A DNA stretch of 64,000 bases from Longitalea arenae (GCF_016924755.1 NZ_JAFFJX010000011.1:124001-188000), one strand, 5' to 3'. Positions 16,351 to 24,696 are shown, counted from the stretch's first letter. The notes: generated by a model from the letters alone, not told the origin. Program-made: numbers and translations.

Positions 16351-17076
16351 TTAGCTGCCAAACACTTTTTTCAGAATATCAGATACTCGCGCAGCAGGAT
16401 CTTTACGGATCTTTTGTTCTTCCTGAGCAACCTGGTAGAACATTCCGCTCAACGACTTCTCGGTAACATAACCCGCTAAGTCGGGGTTTATTTTATTAAA
16501 GGTGGTGGGCAGTTTGTTGTATGCATCGAATACTGTTTTCCAGTATTGGGTAGCCGATGTTTTTTGTAAAGCCGTATCAATTACCGGACGAAAAGCACTG
16601 GTAAGGGCCGTTACCGTTTTACTGCGCAGGTAACCGGTAGCGGCTGTATCACTACCTTTTAAAATGCCCAACGCATCCTGAATGCTCATGGTCTTTACCG
16701 CATTCACAAAGATAGGCGCTGCAGATTTGCTGGCTTCTTCGGCAGCCCGGTTCATCGACAAAATCGCATTGTCAACCAATTTGCCCATCCCCGCCGTACG
16801 TAATGCATTTTCAACTTTTTTTGCTTCGGGCGGCATCAGCACTTTAATGGCGGCATTGGCGAAAAATCCGTCTACCGCAGATAATTTATTAGCACTATTG
16901 GTTGCACCAACACTCAATGCTTCTTTTAAACCGGCAACAATGTCTTCATTGCTTAAGGAAGTAGTGCTGCCACCGGTCGCTTTATTCAAAATGCCACTTG
17001 CTTTCTTCAATAAGCCACTTTGTGCAAATGAAGCAACACTGGTAAGAAGTAACAGGGGTAATACAATTCTTTTCAT
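16351..17076 (-). CDS. DUF4197 protein, secreted form
   Basis: A 241-residue protein with a cleavable-type signal peptide (LPLLLLTSVASFAQS) and a DUF4197 domain over the rest. Landmarks are LKEALSVGATNSANKLSAVD, KVLMPPEAKKVE, AAPIFVNAVKTMSIQDALGI, YWKTVFDAYNKLP and EEQKIRKDPAARVSDILKKV. It is a close paralogue of the lipoprotein at 42655-43395, differing mainly in the export signal. Function is unknown; an all-helical periplasmic protein is expected. Confidence 0.92.
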   Translation of the reverse strand: MKRIVLPLLLLTSVASFAQSGLLKKASGILNKATGGSTTSLSNEDIVAGLKEALSVGATNSANKLSAVDGFFANAAIKVLMPPEAKKVENALRTAGMGKLVDNAILSMNRAAEEASKSAAPIFVNAVKTMSIQDALGILKGSDTAATGYLRSKTVTALTSAFRPVIDTALQKTSATQYWKTVFDAYNKLPTTFNKINPDLAGYVTEKSLSGMFYQVAQEEQKIRKDPAARVSDILKKVFGS

Positions 17077-17141
17077 AGTGATATTTATAATAATTCAGCT
17101 AAAATAACGTGTTAAATGGTAAAAAGTTGTTAAGCCTTCCC

Positions 17142-17579
17142 TTATTTATCCCACGCAAACTGTTCAGCCTTAGGCATTTTCTCAAATACATGTTTTACTG
17201 TATCGGGCGGAACCGTAAGTTTACGCTGCACTACATCCATCCATGCACCGTCAACAGTAAGTATTGCAGCGATTTCATCGCCATTTTTCCTAATATTATG
17301 CTGAATGCTCCAGCGCGAAAAGTCGGGCCGGGTTCTCAATAGTTGAACATCTATAGTAATGGTATCGCCCATTTTTAACTCCCGTCGGAACACACATTCT
17401 TCCCGGAAAAGAATAGGGCCAAACTGGTGTTTGATCATAAACGAAGGCGTTAAACCATGTTCACCCAGGAAAGACACGCGTACATAGGCCCCAAAATCAT
17501 AATAAACAGAATGGCGTAAATGAAAATTGGGATCAAGATCAGACCAGCGGATTTCCAAAGGTTTAATATATGTACTCAT
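17142..17579 (-). CDS. Acyl-CoA thioesterase, 4HBT hotdog fold
   Basis: A 145-residue hotdog-fold protein of the 4-hydroxybenzoyl-CoA thioesterase family. IRWSDLDPNFHLRHSVYYDF (residues about 10-29) contains the catalytic-site Asp and the short helix motif; FREECVFRRELKMGDTITID and SRWSIQHNIRKNGDEIAA are the expected strands. It probably hydrolyses a small acyl-CoA in the cytoplasm. The start at 17579 is preferred since TAATTTTG at 17604-17611 is a promoter element that overlaps the longer frame's start at 17606. Confidence 0.88.
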   Translation of the reverse strand: MSTYIKPLEIRWSDLDPNFHLRHSVYYDFGAYVRVSFLGEHGLTPSFMIKHQFGPILFREECVFRRELKMGDTITIDVQLLRTRPDFSRWSIQHNIRKNGDEIAAILTVDGAWMDVVQRKLTVPPDTVKHVFEKMPKAEQFAWDK

Positions 17580-17603
17580 AAAATATATTAAAATTGATGG
17601 GAT

Positions 17604-17611
17604 CAAAATTA
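17604..17611 (-). promoter_or_regulatory. -7 element of the thioesterase gene
   Basis: TAATTTTG on the minus strand, 24 bases before the ATG at 17579; it fixes the start. Confidence 0.6.
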
Positions 17612-17662
17612 GTCAGTTCTCTTTATTCTTAGTATTTTTTCCATCTCACGTAATCCTGTCAT

Positions 17663-17998
17663 GTGCGATCACTGACCGCCATCATATGTTTAACAGCCTT
17701 TCTTGCATTGCAATATGGCAAGCTGATCAGCTATTGGAATTGCCGGTTCGCCTCTATCTATACGTCAACGCGATGCGATTGCGTAAAACCTTTGCTCGAC
17801 CTGCATAAAGATACTGCCCACTACCCTGCGGGCACATTAAAAGAAAAGACCGTTGAGATCATCCTGTTCCATGAAGGGCCGTCTTCCTGGCAAGCGCCTG
17901 CAATACCGGTCATTTATGTAATGACCTATATCGACGTGATCCCTGAGTCATTTACCGCTGCTATTTTCCAGCCTCCGCGCTTTACGCCCAACGCTTAA
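17663..17998 (+). CDS. Small exported protein of unknown function
   Basis: A 111-residue protein, likely starting at GTG. The N-terminus is hydrophobic (LTAIICLTAFLALQYGKLIS) and could be a signal peptide or anchor; four Cys follow within a short stretch (YWNC, RCDC). I do not recognise a family, but the hydrophobic head, the Cys pattern and position divergent from the thioesterase make it more credible than competing frames. The C-terminus RFTPNA and the stop are encoded by a word array, almost the same sequence that ends plsX, so the original end may have been different. Confidence 0.5.
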   Translation: MRSLTAIICLTAFLALQYGKLISYWNCRFASIYTSTRCDCVKPLLDLHKDTAHYPAGTLKEKTVEIILFHEGPSSWQAPAIPVIYVMTYIDVIPESFTAAIFQPPRFTPNA

Positions 17999-18002
17999 CG
18001 CC
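17984..18002. repeat. Word array, GAACGC family, left arm
   Basis: ACGCCCAACGCTTAACGCC, containing the stop codon of the preceding gene. It is complementary in word content to the array at 18155-18297; the two arms enclose about 150 bases. Confidence 0.75.
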
Positions 18003-18320
18003 AAATACTCTATTAATACAACTGGTTTGCGTGCCTGCTGGTGACCAGATTAATCAACGCAAGGCATAATCCCCCCGAGGTGTTATACGCAGGTAATTTG
18101 TGTCTGCCCAGCCAAAGCCCTGGTGGGAACTTATGCGTTGTACACTCCGGGTTAACCGTTGAGCGTCCGGCGTTCTGCGTTCCGCGTTTAGCGTTTTGCA
18201 TTGTCGTTCAGCATTGAGCGTTCTGCGCTCGAGTTTAGCTTTTGCATTGCCGTTCAGCATCGAGCGTTCTGCGTTCCACGTTCCGCTTTCCGCATTTTAA
18301 TCACTCACCAATTTTCTACT
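18003..18320. other. Spacer between the small exported protein and the thioredoxin-like lipoprotein
   Basis: About 320 bases. The centre (18003-18154) is non-repetitive and carries no convincing gene; the rest is the GCGTTC word array. Frames on either strand here are products of the repeat. Confidence 0.5.
18155..18297. repeat. Word array, GCGTTC family, right arm with 48-bp tandem duplication
   Basis: Words GCGTTCTGCGTTCCGCG, the complement of the plsX-tail words. Within it a unit of about 48 bases is duplicated: TTTTGCATTGTCGTTCAGCA (from 18194) and TTTTGCATTGCCGTTCAGCA (from 18240), each continuing into GAGCGTTCTGCG. It ends 23 bases before the next start codon. Confidence 0.75.
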
Positions 18321-18953
18321 ATGCAACTTAATATAACTGTAATAGCTATGTTCTTTTACGCAGTTTCTGCCTGCACTCATAATTTGTATAACCAACAAAC
18401 CCAAGCTATGAATCGAGAAGCCACCGATAAAAGAGGCAATCTCATCCTGCTCGGCAAGAGTAGCCGCGAACGCCTGGCCCGCGCGCCATTCGATGTGTGG
18501 TTTACCAAAAATTTCGAAGCATACCTGGTTGACAGCAGCACGGCCGTTCAATTAAAACCCCTACTGAAGCATAAGCAGTTCCTGTTGTTCATGGGCACCT
18601 GGTGTGGCGACAGCCGGCGGGAAGTGCCCCGGATCTATAAGATCCTTGACTATTGCCAGGTAAAACCGTCGCAGATACAATTGATCAATCTCAATAACAG
18701 CGATACCGCTTACAAACAAAGTCCCGGCCATGAAGAACGGGGTTTGAACATCCTTCGCGTACCTACCCTGGTCATTTATGAAGACGGCCGTGAATGGGGC
18801 CGGATCGTGGAATCGCCGGTACTTTCCCTGGAAAAAGACATGCTGGCCATTGTGTCAGGTGCGCCGTATGAACACAAGTATAAGAACCGGGGAAATGCCC
18901 AGCCGGCTAAAATGGCTGATACTAGCAGGTCACAAGCCGGTAAGTGGCAATAA
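18321..18953 (+). CDS. Thioredoxin-like lipoprotein with single active-site Cys
   Basis: A 210-residue predicted lipoprotein (hydrophobic start, lipobox VSAC). The redox region reads FMGTWCGDSRREVPR, the thioredoxin position with WCGDS in place of WCxxC, and LRVPTLVIYEDG supplies the cis-Pro loop. With one Cys it is unlikely to be a normal disulfide oxidoreductase; single-Cys members may act by glutathionylation-like or bacillithiol chemistry, which is inference. I chose the start at 18321 because the longer frame runs through the word array and would lose the lipoprotein signal. Confidence 0.8.
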   Translation: MQLNITVIAMFFYAVSACTHNLYNQQTQAMNREATDKRGNLILLGKSSRERLARAPFDVWFTKNFEAYLVDSSTAVQLKPLLKHKQFLLFMGTWCGDSRREVPRIYKILDYCQVKPSQIQLINLNNSDTAYKQSPGHEERGLNILRVPTLVIYEDGREWGRIVESPVLSLEKDMLAIVSGAPYEHKYKNRGNAQPAKMADTSRSQAGKWQ

Positions 18954-18980
18954 TTCAACAATGAATTCGTTTCATTCACT

Positions 18981-18988
18981 TACTTTTG
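18981..18988 (+). promoter_or_regulatory. -7 element of the FKBP gene
   Basis: TACTTTTG, 18 bases before the ATG at 19007. Confidence 0.5.
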
Positions 18989-19006
18989 ATCCCTAAAATT
19001 TAGATA

Positions 19007-19753
19007 ATGAAAAAATCTGTGCTGTTGGTCTTAGCCTGTTTACCCGCCACTGCAATATTGGCCCAGGCGCCAGCCAAGAAAAAGCCTGTTACAGCTACTC
19101 AAAAACCCGCTCCAACGAAAAAAACTGCAGCTACCGCCCCCACTGCACCCATCCTGAAAAATTCTGCCGATTCATTTAGTTATGCCATTGGCCTCAGCAT
19201 TGCCAGCTTTTATAAAGCCCAGGGCATAAGCGATATAAACAACCAGTTAGTGGTGAAAGCCCTTGCTGATGCAAAAGTTGATAAAGCCCTGCTGAATGAG
19301 ACCCAGGTCAATAACTGCATAGTAAATTATATGCAGAAAGCACGCAGTGAGAAAGCATCGCCCAATAAAAAGGCCGGAGAAGCATTCCTGGCAGAAAATA
19401 AAAAGAAAGCCGGTGTAGTTGCCTTACCGAGCGGATTGCAATACCAGGTGATTAAAGAAGGTACCGGTGCCAAACCAAGCGCAGATGACCAGGTAAAAGT
19501 GCATTATCATGGTACACTGATCGACGGTACTGTTTTCGACAGCTCCGTTGAACGCGGTCAACCCATTACACTTGGTTTAAAGAATGTAATTCCCGGTTGG
19601 ACGGAAGCGTTACAATTAATGTCTGTTGGCAGCAAGTGGAAACTCTTCATTCCTTCAGACCTGGCCTATGGCGATAACCCGGCCGGCCCAACCATCAAGG
19701 AAGGCTCTACCCTGATCTTTGATGTTGAATTGATCGAGATCGTAAAACAATAA
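19007..19753 (+). CDS. FKBP-type peptidyl-prolyl isomerase, exported
   Basis: A 248-residue periplasmic foldase of the FkpA/Mip type. A signal peptide is followed by a Pro/Lys/Thr-rich spacer (residues 20-47), an N-terminal dimerisation region (SFSYAIGLSIASFYKAQG) and a C-terminal FKBP domain from about residue 140: GLQYQVIKEGTGAKP, VKVHYHGTLIDGTVFDSS, VIPGWTEALQLM, IPSDLAYGD, LIFDVELIEI. These contain the usual active-site aromatic and Asp residues. It assists folding of envelope proteins by Pro isomerisation. An 18-bp perfect hairpin follows. Confidence 0.95.
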   Translation: MKKSVLLVLACLPATAILAQAPAKKKPVTATQKPAPTKKTAATAPTAPILKNSADSFSYAIGLSIASFYKAQGISDINNQLVVKALADAKVDKALLNETQVNNCIVNYMQKARSEKASPNKKAGEAFLAENKKKAGVVALPSGLQYQVIKEGTGAKPSADDQVKVHYHGTLIDGTVFDSSVERGQPITLGLKNVIPGWTEALQLMSVGSKWKLFIPSDLAYGDNPAGPTIKEGSTLIFDVELIEIVKQ

Positions 19754-19760
19754 AGCTTAT

Positions 19761-19802
19761 AAAAAGTAATCCCTCCCGGTGTTTCGGGAGGGATTACTTT
19801 TT
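19761..19802 (+). terminator. Bidirectional terminator between convergent genes
   Basis: Perfect 18-bp stem AAAAAGTAATCCCTCCCG (19761-19778) with 19785-19802, 6-nt loop. The A/T ends serve the FKBP gene on one strand and the DUF4139 gene on the other. Confidence 0.93.
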
Positions 19803-19809
19803 ATGTTTA

Positions 19810-21600
19810 TTACAAATTGATCGCCCTGTCCTTCGGATACTTCACACTATAACTTACCCGGTACTTTTTTATTTCACCCGGCGCCAGCTGCGCCTTCCAG
19901 GTTAAGATCCCTGTCTCCGTATTTACCGCAGCACCGTCGTGCTGCAGCAATTCCACTTCAATGTCTTTATTGGTCGACACCGGGTATTGATCCCGCAACT
20001 CCATCTGAATAGCTTCTTTCTTATTGTTGCGTACGGTTATTTCATAGGTAAGGGTCTGTTTCTTGTTGGCCCCCAGGAATTTTACACTGCTGAAATCGGC
20101 CAGCCTTTCGCGGTTCACCACTACCCTTTTATCTCTGCCCAATGTAAGGTTCAGCGTGTCCAACACAGAACCCGCATCAACAGAGGTTTTTCCGATATAG
20201 GTCCCTTCAAAAATGATATTGGCTTCGCCCGGCAACAGGTTCAGGGCTTCCCAGTCAACGATCTCGCCCAGCAGGTAAGCATCTTTATCGAGGCGGGGCG
20301 CGCTGTAATATTTGTATTGGGCCGGGATCTTGTAATCTTTCAGGTTCACGTTCTGTTCCTTGCCATTCGAAGGAACATCATAGGGCAGATCAATATCAAA
20401 GACCACATTCAACTGGTTGTCTTTTACCGCTACGTAATCACCCATCTCTTTCAGGGTCACCACAACCGCACCCCCATTGGCCCGGCTTCCGTAAATAGCC
20501 GTGGCCTGCGCATCTTTCAATACTTCCATATTTTTTATAGCACTCTTGCTGATCTTCCTGAACTCTGCCTTACTGATGATGGTTCCATTCACAACATACA
20601 CCGGCTCCGCTGCCTGTTTTTCACTTTCCGCAACATCGCTATTGCTGTATCCTCTTACCACCACTTCTTCCAAATTCGCAGAAGGGGCAGCCACACCTGC
20701 TATCCTGTTGCTGTAGTAAGGAGCCACATAACCTACCGGATCAACATATGCGAGGAACCAGGCTTTTACATCGGGCGCATTACTATGCTGCGATGGCACT
20801 GATGTAGACAATGCCAGCTTAACCTGCTTCCAGTCGATACCGGTGCTTTGTACCAACCTGGCTTTATAAGCCAGTGAAACCGGTTTATTGATATTCTCTA
20901 CCCGCAGATCATAGGAAGGGTTCCAACCAGCAGCGGGTGTTACATATGAGATGTTGAAATCGTACTGACCGGCCAGTGGACTATACAATTGCAGCAGCAG
21001 CTTACCGATCGTTTTGTTATTCTTCTGCTCTTCTTCTTTTATCTGTTTGGTGAGTTTACCCGAAATAATAAATAGTTTCGACTCTCTTTCCTTATACCGG
21101 CTGATCTCATTTTGCAGTTCCAGCGTTTTGTTCTTATAGTAATCCATCATTTTGGTTAACTCGGTAACGCTCACCCCGGTTTGATCACCACGGATCTCCT
21201 TGTTTGCTTTCAACAACTCGAGCAGTTCCTGATCGGTCTTCAACACTACCTGCACTTTGGTAATTTCATCTTTGATCACGTCCAGCGAATCTTCCAGTCT
21301 TTTTACAACAGGCGTCTTTACTTCGGGCCGGAGAAAATCGGTAGAAAATTCAACAGACAGGATCGTAACATTCCCATTACTGCCTATTTGCAAACTGTTA
21401 ATATCAATGCGGTTGCTGATATTATCTATTACCAATTCATTATTGCCCTGGTTTAACGAAACTTTAGCGCTATGCGTTAACTCGGCGCCGCTGCGATAGA
21501 CCATCGCTGATCTTAAGACCGAGGAAACAATATTTTTATCATCGCCGGCCTGTACGGATGCTGCCAGCAGGGACATTAAAACGATCAGTATGCCTTTCAT
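19810..21600 (-). CDS. DUF4139/DUF4140 protein with SusC-plug-like insert
   Basis: A 596-residue exported protein (signal peptide residues 1-18). The N-terminal DUF4140 part (about 25-120) includes SAMVYRSGAELTHSAKVSL; a coiled coil follows (about 100-200); the DUF4139 part starts near 210 (YVTPAAGWNPSYDLRVENI) and ends in a beta-rich domain. Residues about 309-385 interrupt it: EEVVVRGYS, VYVVNGTIIS, then IKNMEVLKDAQATAIYGSRA and GGAVVVTLK. This matches the plug signature of SusC proteins (compare IESIDVLKDASAQAIYGSQA in the SusC of this window). The protein has no barrel, so the insert is a transplanted plug module. Function of the family is unknown. Confidence 0.88.
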   Translation of the reverse strand: MKGILIVLMSLLAASVQAGDDKNIVSSVLRSAMVYRSGAELTHSAKVSLNQGNNELVIDNISNRIDINSLQIGSNGNVTILSVEFSTDFLRPEVKTPVVKRLEDSLDVIKDEITKVQVVLKTDQELLELLKANKEIRGDQTGVSVTELTKMMDYYKNKTLELQNEISRYKERESKLFIISGKLTKQIKEEEQKNNKTIGKLLLQLYSPLAGQYDFNISYVTPAAGWNPSYDLRVENINKPVSLAYKARLVQSTGIDWKQVKLALSTSVPSQHSNAPDVKAWFLAYVDPVGYVAPYYSNRIAGVAAPSANLEEVVVRGYSNSDVAESEKQAAEPVYVVNGTIISKAEFRKISKSAIKNMEVLKDAQATAIYGSRANGGAVVVTLKEMGDYVAVKDNQLNVVFDIDLPYDVPSNGKEQNVNLKDYKIPAQYKYYSAPRLDKDAYLLGEIVDWEALNLLPGEANIIFEGTYIGKTSVDAGSVLDTLNLTLGRDKRVVVNRERLADFSSVKFLGANKKQTLTYEITVRNNKKEAIQMELRDQYPVSTNKDIEVELLQHDGAAVNTETGILTWKAQLAPGEIKKYRVSYSVKYPKDRAINL

Positions 21601-21671
21601 ATACTTTGGTTTAGTGAGTGATTTTCATAGTGGATGCACAGGTATCAATAATTACATAAATCCGTTGCAAG

Positions 21672-21763
21672 TAGTTTACAGGTTTCAGGTTACAGCGCGT
21701 GCGAAACTGCTGTTTTGAGCTTTGTTATAAAGCCCTGTAACAGGTACCTTGTAACCGGTACCG
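21672..21763. repeat. Inverted word array, GGTTACAG family
   Basis: GTTTACAGGTTTCAGGTTAC (21676-21695) and, inverted, CCTGTAACAGGTACCTTGTA (21733-21752), CCGGTACC. It lies upstream of the DUF4139 gene and downstream of the phosphorylase terminator. Confidence 0.7.
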
Positions 21764-21828
21764 CCACTGCTTAATGTGAATAGCATAATTAAATCATTCA
21801 GATTGCTTTATCAATTACCGCCTGCCTT

Positions 21829-21868
21829 TCAAAAAAAAAAGGACCACCTGCAACCCAGATGATCCTTT
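21829..21868 (-). terminator. Terminator of the phosphorylase gene
   Basis: Stem 21838-21850 with 21856-21868 (13 bp including two G-U pairs, 5-nt loop) followed on the minus strand by ten T. Confidence 0.88.
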
Positions 21869-21875
21869 GATATAT

Positions 21876-21912
21876 TTGAAACATCGTACTTCCTGCTTCT
21901 TACCTCGTACTT
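21876..21912. repeat. Word array, GAAGTACG family
   Basis: On the minus strand GAAGTACGAGGTAAGAAGCA followed by GGAAGTACG, period near 7. It lies in the 3' untranslated region between the phosphorylase stop and its terminator. It is the only copy of this family seen here. Confidence 0.55.
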
Positions 21913-21931
21913 CTCCTTTAGAACGATGTTT

Positions 21932-23587
21932 TTACTTATAAAGCAATTCATAGTACTCATTCGCCATCCGGCCCGAGTCGAACTGGAAGCGTACATCGCG
22001 CATCCCGTTTTTAGCGATCTGGCGCCAGGTATCGTAGCGCTCATAGTACATCGGCAGAATATCATGCTCCAGCAGGTCATAGATCTTATCCAGATCATAC
22101 TGGTCCTGCTCCTGCACACTCATTTTGCTGTAATCAGGTTTCGGCACTACAAAACCATTATGGCCCTGATCAATAAATTCGGGTATCCAGCCATCTGAAG
22201 TAGAGAAGTTAACGGCGCCATTCATAGCGGCTGTCATTCCACTGGTACCGGAAGCTTCGCGCGGTACGCGTGGATTGTTCAGCCAGATATCCGCAGCCTG
22301 CTTCAGCCGTTTGGATAAGCCCAATTCATAACCGGCCAGCACAGCTATATTCTTGTAACCCTTGCTCAGGTGTACCAGGTTATTAAATTCATTGATGGCC
22401 GGGTAATCCATCGGGTATGGTTTGCCTGCCCAGATGATCTGAACCGGGTATTTGGTACTGCTCAGTAATTTTTCAAAACGCGCTTTATCGCGGGTGATCA
22501 GTTCCGAACGTTTGTAACCGGCAAAACGGCGCGCCCATACAATGGTGAACACATTTGGATTAAAGAGCTTACCCGTTTGATCGGCCACAATTTCGAAGGC
22601 CCTGCGCTTCAGGTATTTCTTGCGATCGTCCCACCAGCTGTCATTGCCTTCCTCTGCCGCGCGGTATAATTGCTTATCGGCCCAATACCGCCAGTTCTGC
22701 GCATTGGTGATAGAAATGATCGGACAAATATTCTCATACCTGCCCCACATCAGCCGCGATACTTCGCCGTGTAATTTCGATACGCCGTTTGCCAGGTGGG
22801 CAAAACGTAAAGCTACCAGTGAGTGATTGAACTGATCATCCTGCATGCCGGTTAGCTTACGCACTTCCTCAACACTCAATCCACAGAAGTAACTCATTTT
22901 ATGGCAGAGATGAATATCATGTTTTTCATTGCCCGCTTCTTCGGGTGTATGTGTGGTAAAAACCAGGCGCTTCTTCACTTCTTCCACCTTGTTGCCGAAC
23001 TTTTTATACAGGTAGAAAACGGAAGAAACACCATGAGCTTCATTCAAATGATAAAGCTCGGGATTAAAGCCGATCTCATCCATCAACTTGGCGCCGCCTA
23101 CACCCAGCAAAATAAACTGGGCAACTTTAGTGGCCACGTTGGCATCGTATAAGCGGTGCGTGATCGTTTGTGAGATATGATCATTCTCCGGAACATCGGT
23201 GCTCAATAAAAACAGCGGCGCTGTTTTAAAGGTTTCCGGGTTCAGATAATATGCTTTCACCCATACCAGGTGATCGTGAATGGTAATTTGAAATTTGATA
23301 CCTGTATCTTCCAGGAAATGATAATTCTTTTCGAGCCAGGTTACCTGCAGGGTATGATCCTGGTTACGTGCCTGATCATAATATCCATACTTCCACAAAA
23401 TGCCAACGCCCACCATGTTCTGTTGTAACTCATATGCACTGCGTAAATGCGAACCCGACAGAAAGCCTAAACCGCCACTATAGATCTTTAACGGCTGATG
23501 AACCGCAAATTCCATTGAAAAATAAGCTACCCGTTTGCTGTATTTAGCTTCTATCGGGTAGGGAACTGTAAAATTCGTAAAACTCAT
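21932..23587 (-). CDS. glgP: Alpha-glucan phosphorylase homologue (GT35), PLP lysine replaced by Thr
   Basis: A 551-residue GT-B-fold protein related to the short alpha-glucan phosphorylases, which release glucose-1-phosphate from glycogen. N-terminal YFSMEFAVHQPLKIYSGGLG and VGVGILWKYGYYDQ, central HTPEEAGNEKHDI and IVWARRFAGYKR, and C-terminal NNPRVPREASGTSGMTAAMN are family motifs. In characterised phosphorylases the last motif is EASGTGNMK or GTSGMK, where K holds pyridoxal phosphate; here codon ACA at 22232-22234 gives Thr452. The enzyme may thus not use PLP, or may not be a phosphorylase. I placed the start at 23587 (SFTNF), 20 codons inside the longest frame, because homologues begin near this point. 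Confidence 0.82.
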   Translation of the reverse strand: MSFTNFTVPYPIEAKYSKRVAYFSMEFAVHQPLKIYSGGLGFLSGSHLRSAYELQQNMVGVGILWKYGYYDQARNQDHTLQVTWLEKNYHFLEDTGIKFQITIHDHLVWVKAYYLNPETFKTAPLFLLSTDVPENDHISQTITHRLYDANVATKVAQFILLGVGGAKLMDEIGFNPELYHLNEAHGVSSVFYLYKKFGNKVEEVKKRLVFTTHTPEEAGNEKHDIHLCHKMSYFCGLSVEEVRKLTGMQDDQFNHSLVALRFAHLANGVSKLHGEVSRLMWGRYENICPIISITNAQNWRYWADKQLYRAAEEGNDSWWDDRKKYLKRRAFEIVADQTGKLFNPNVFTIVWARRFAGYKRSELITRDKARFEKLLSSTKYPVQIIWAGKPYPMDYPAINEFNNLVHLSKGYKNIAVLAGYELGLSKRLKQAADIWLNNPRVPREASGTSGMTAAMNGAVNFSTSDGWIPEFIDQGHNGFVVPKPDYSKMSVQEQDQYDLDKIYDLLEHDILPMYYERYDTWRQIAKNGMRDVRFQFDSGRMANEYYELLYK

Positions 23588-23748
23588 ATACACTGATCTT
23601 TTAACATTCGGGCACCGATATGTATTTGTGCCAATTGTGTGATTCAAAAAGCGACTAAACCCTGGCGAATATAACGCAAATTCAAATCCCCGGCAGCTTG
23701 TTACTACTAATGAATGTTAGTATGTTGTACTGCAGCATAGTCAAGCTG

Positions 23749-24696
23749 CTATTGTTTAGCCTTTGCGGCTTTCTTTTTCGGGTAACTGCCACTGAAAAAG
23801 CATTGTATATCACGGTATGAACCGCACCCGCCTTTTTCTTTCATGGTCACTTTGCTGCCGCTAAATGTAAACTCGAGCGAACAGGGATTATCACTTTTAA
23901 CAAACTGCGCCACCGTTGGTGATATAAAACGGGCAGTTCCTTTCAATTCACCTATGCATTTCCCGCCATTCTTCTCAAAATGAACGAAGAATACCATCTC
24001 CGAAGCATTCCTGCCATCCCGTATGGAAACGAAATTCTTTTTATTTTCAATATAGTCGCCTGAAAATTTATTGGTGGCCGCCAAGGTATCTATTGGATTA
24101 ACCACATCTTCAATAATATCTTCATTCGGCTCGGTAACAATAAGGGTAAAATTATCCACGTTCCGGTCGTAGAAATAAACGTTCCTTTTGTAGAGCAGCT
24201 CGCCACCTGTTTTTCTGGTTTCCCTGTATGTAGTGATCTGGAATTTTGAATCGAGCAGACCATAGGCCGAAGTATAACGGTCAAAGCCGGTTTTGAGAAT
24301 GGGCATGGCCTGTAAAAATTTGTTCTCCCGGCTGAAAGTGGCCAGGTACACTACTCTTTTATTGCCAGCTACTGCCGCCGTGAACAAATATTTTTCTTTT
24401 TCCTTCTCCTGTGTTCTTCCCAATGCATAAAATTTCGGTGCGGCTGTTTTGCCAAGATCATTTCGCCATATACTATCCGGAATGAATTTGGAGAAGGTGT
24501 TCAATTCAATTGCCATGGAGTCATTTTGCTTTCTGGTAAGCATGGTATCGGCTACAATAAAGGGCAGGGATGCTTCGGGGTAAAAGGCAACAAAATCTGC
24601 AGCTGTTTCTATATCACCTGCCTGTAATGCCGTTTTCTTGTCCTTGCATGCAAATAATAACAATATCAATCCCAAACTAAAGAGGTACTTCTTCAT
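23749..24696 (-). CDS. Lipoprotein of unknown function
   Basis: A 315-residue predicted lipoprotein: KKYLFSLGLILLLFAC with the lipidated Cys at about residue 17, then KDKK. The start at 24696 was chosen for this signal; the longest frame adds 46 residues without one. No domain is recognised. The chain seems beta-rich (FYALGRTQEKEKEKYLFTAA, VYFYDRNVDNFTLIVTEPN), has a C-terminal Cys-containing part (GGKCIGELKGTARFISP, KEKGGCGSYRDIQCFF) and a Lys-rich tail. Proteins with Bacteroidota lipoprotein signals of this kind are usually in the envelope. The gene stands alone. Confidence 0.75.
   Translation of the reverse strand: MKKYLFSLGLILLLFACKDKKTALQAGDIETAADFVAFYPEASLPFIVADTMLTRKQNDSMAIELNTFSKFIPDSIWRNDLGKTAAPKFYALGRTQEKEKEKYLFTAAVAGNKRVVYLATFSRENKFLQAMPILKTGFDRYTSAYGLLDSKFQITTYRETRKTGGELLYKRNVYFYDRNVDNFTLIVTEPNEDIIEDVVNPIDTLAATNKFSGDYIENKKNFVSIRDGRNASEMVFFVHFEKNGGKCIGELKGTARFISPTVAQFVKSDNPCSLEFTFSGSKVTMKEKGGCGSYRDIQCFFSGSYPKKKAAKAKQ

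Noticed and set aside
17527-17808. 93-codon + strand frame overlapping the thioesterase start and the small exported protein
   Set aside because: It crosses the thioesterase promoter and first codons and is in a different frame from the better candidate at 17663-17998.
18013-18260. Minus-strand frames in the GCGTTC array
   Set aside because: Their residues (RRTLNAERQ-like repeats) are translation of the word array.
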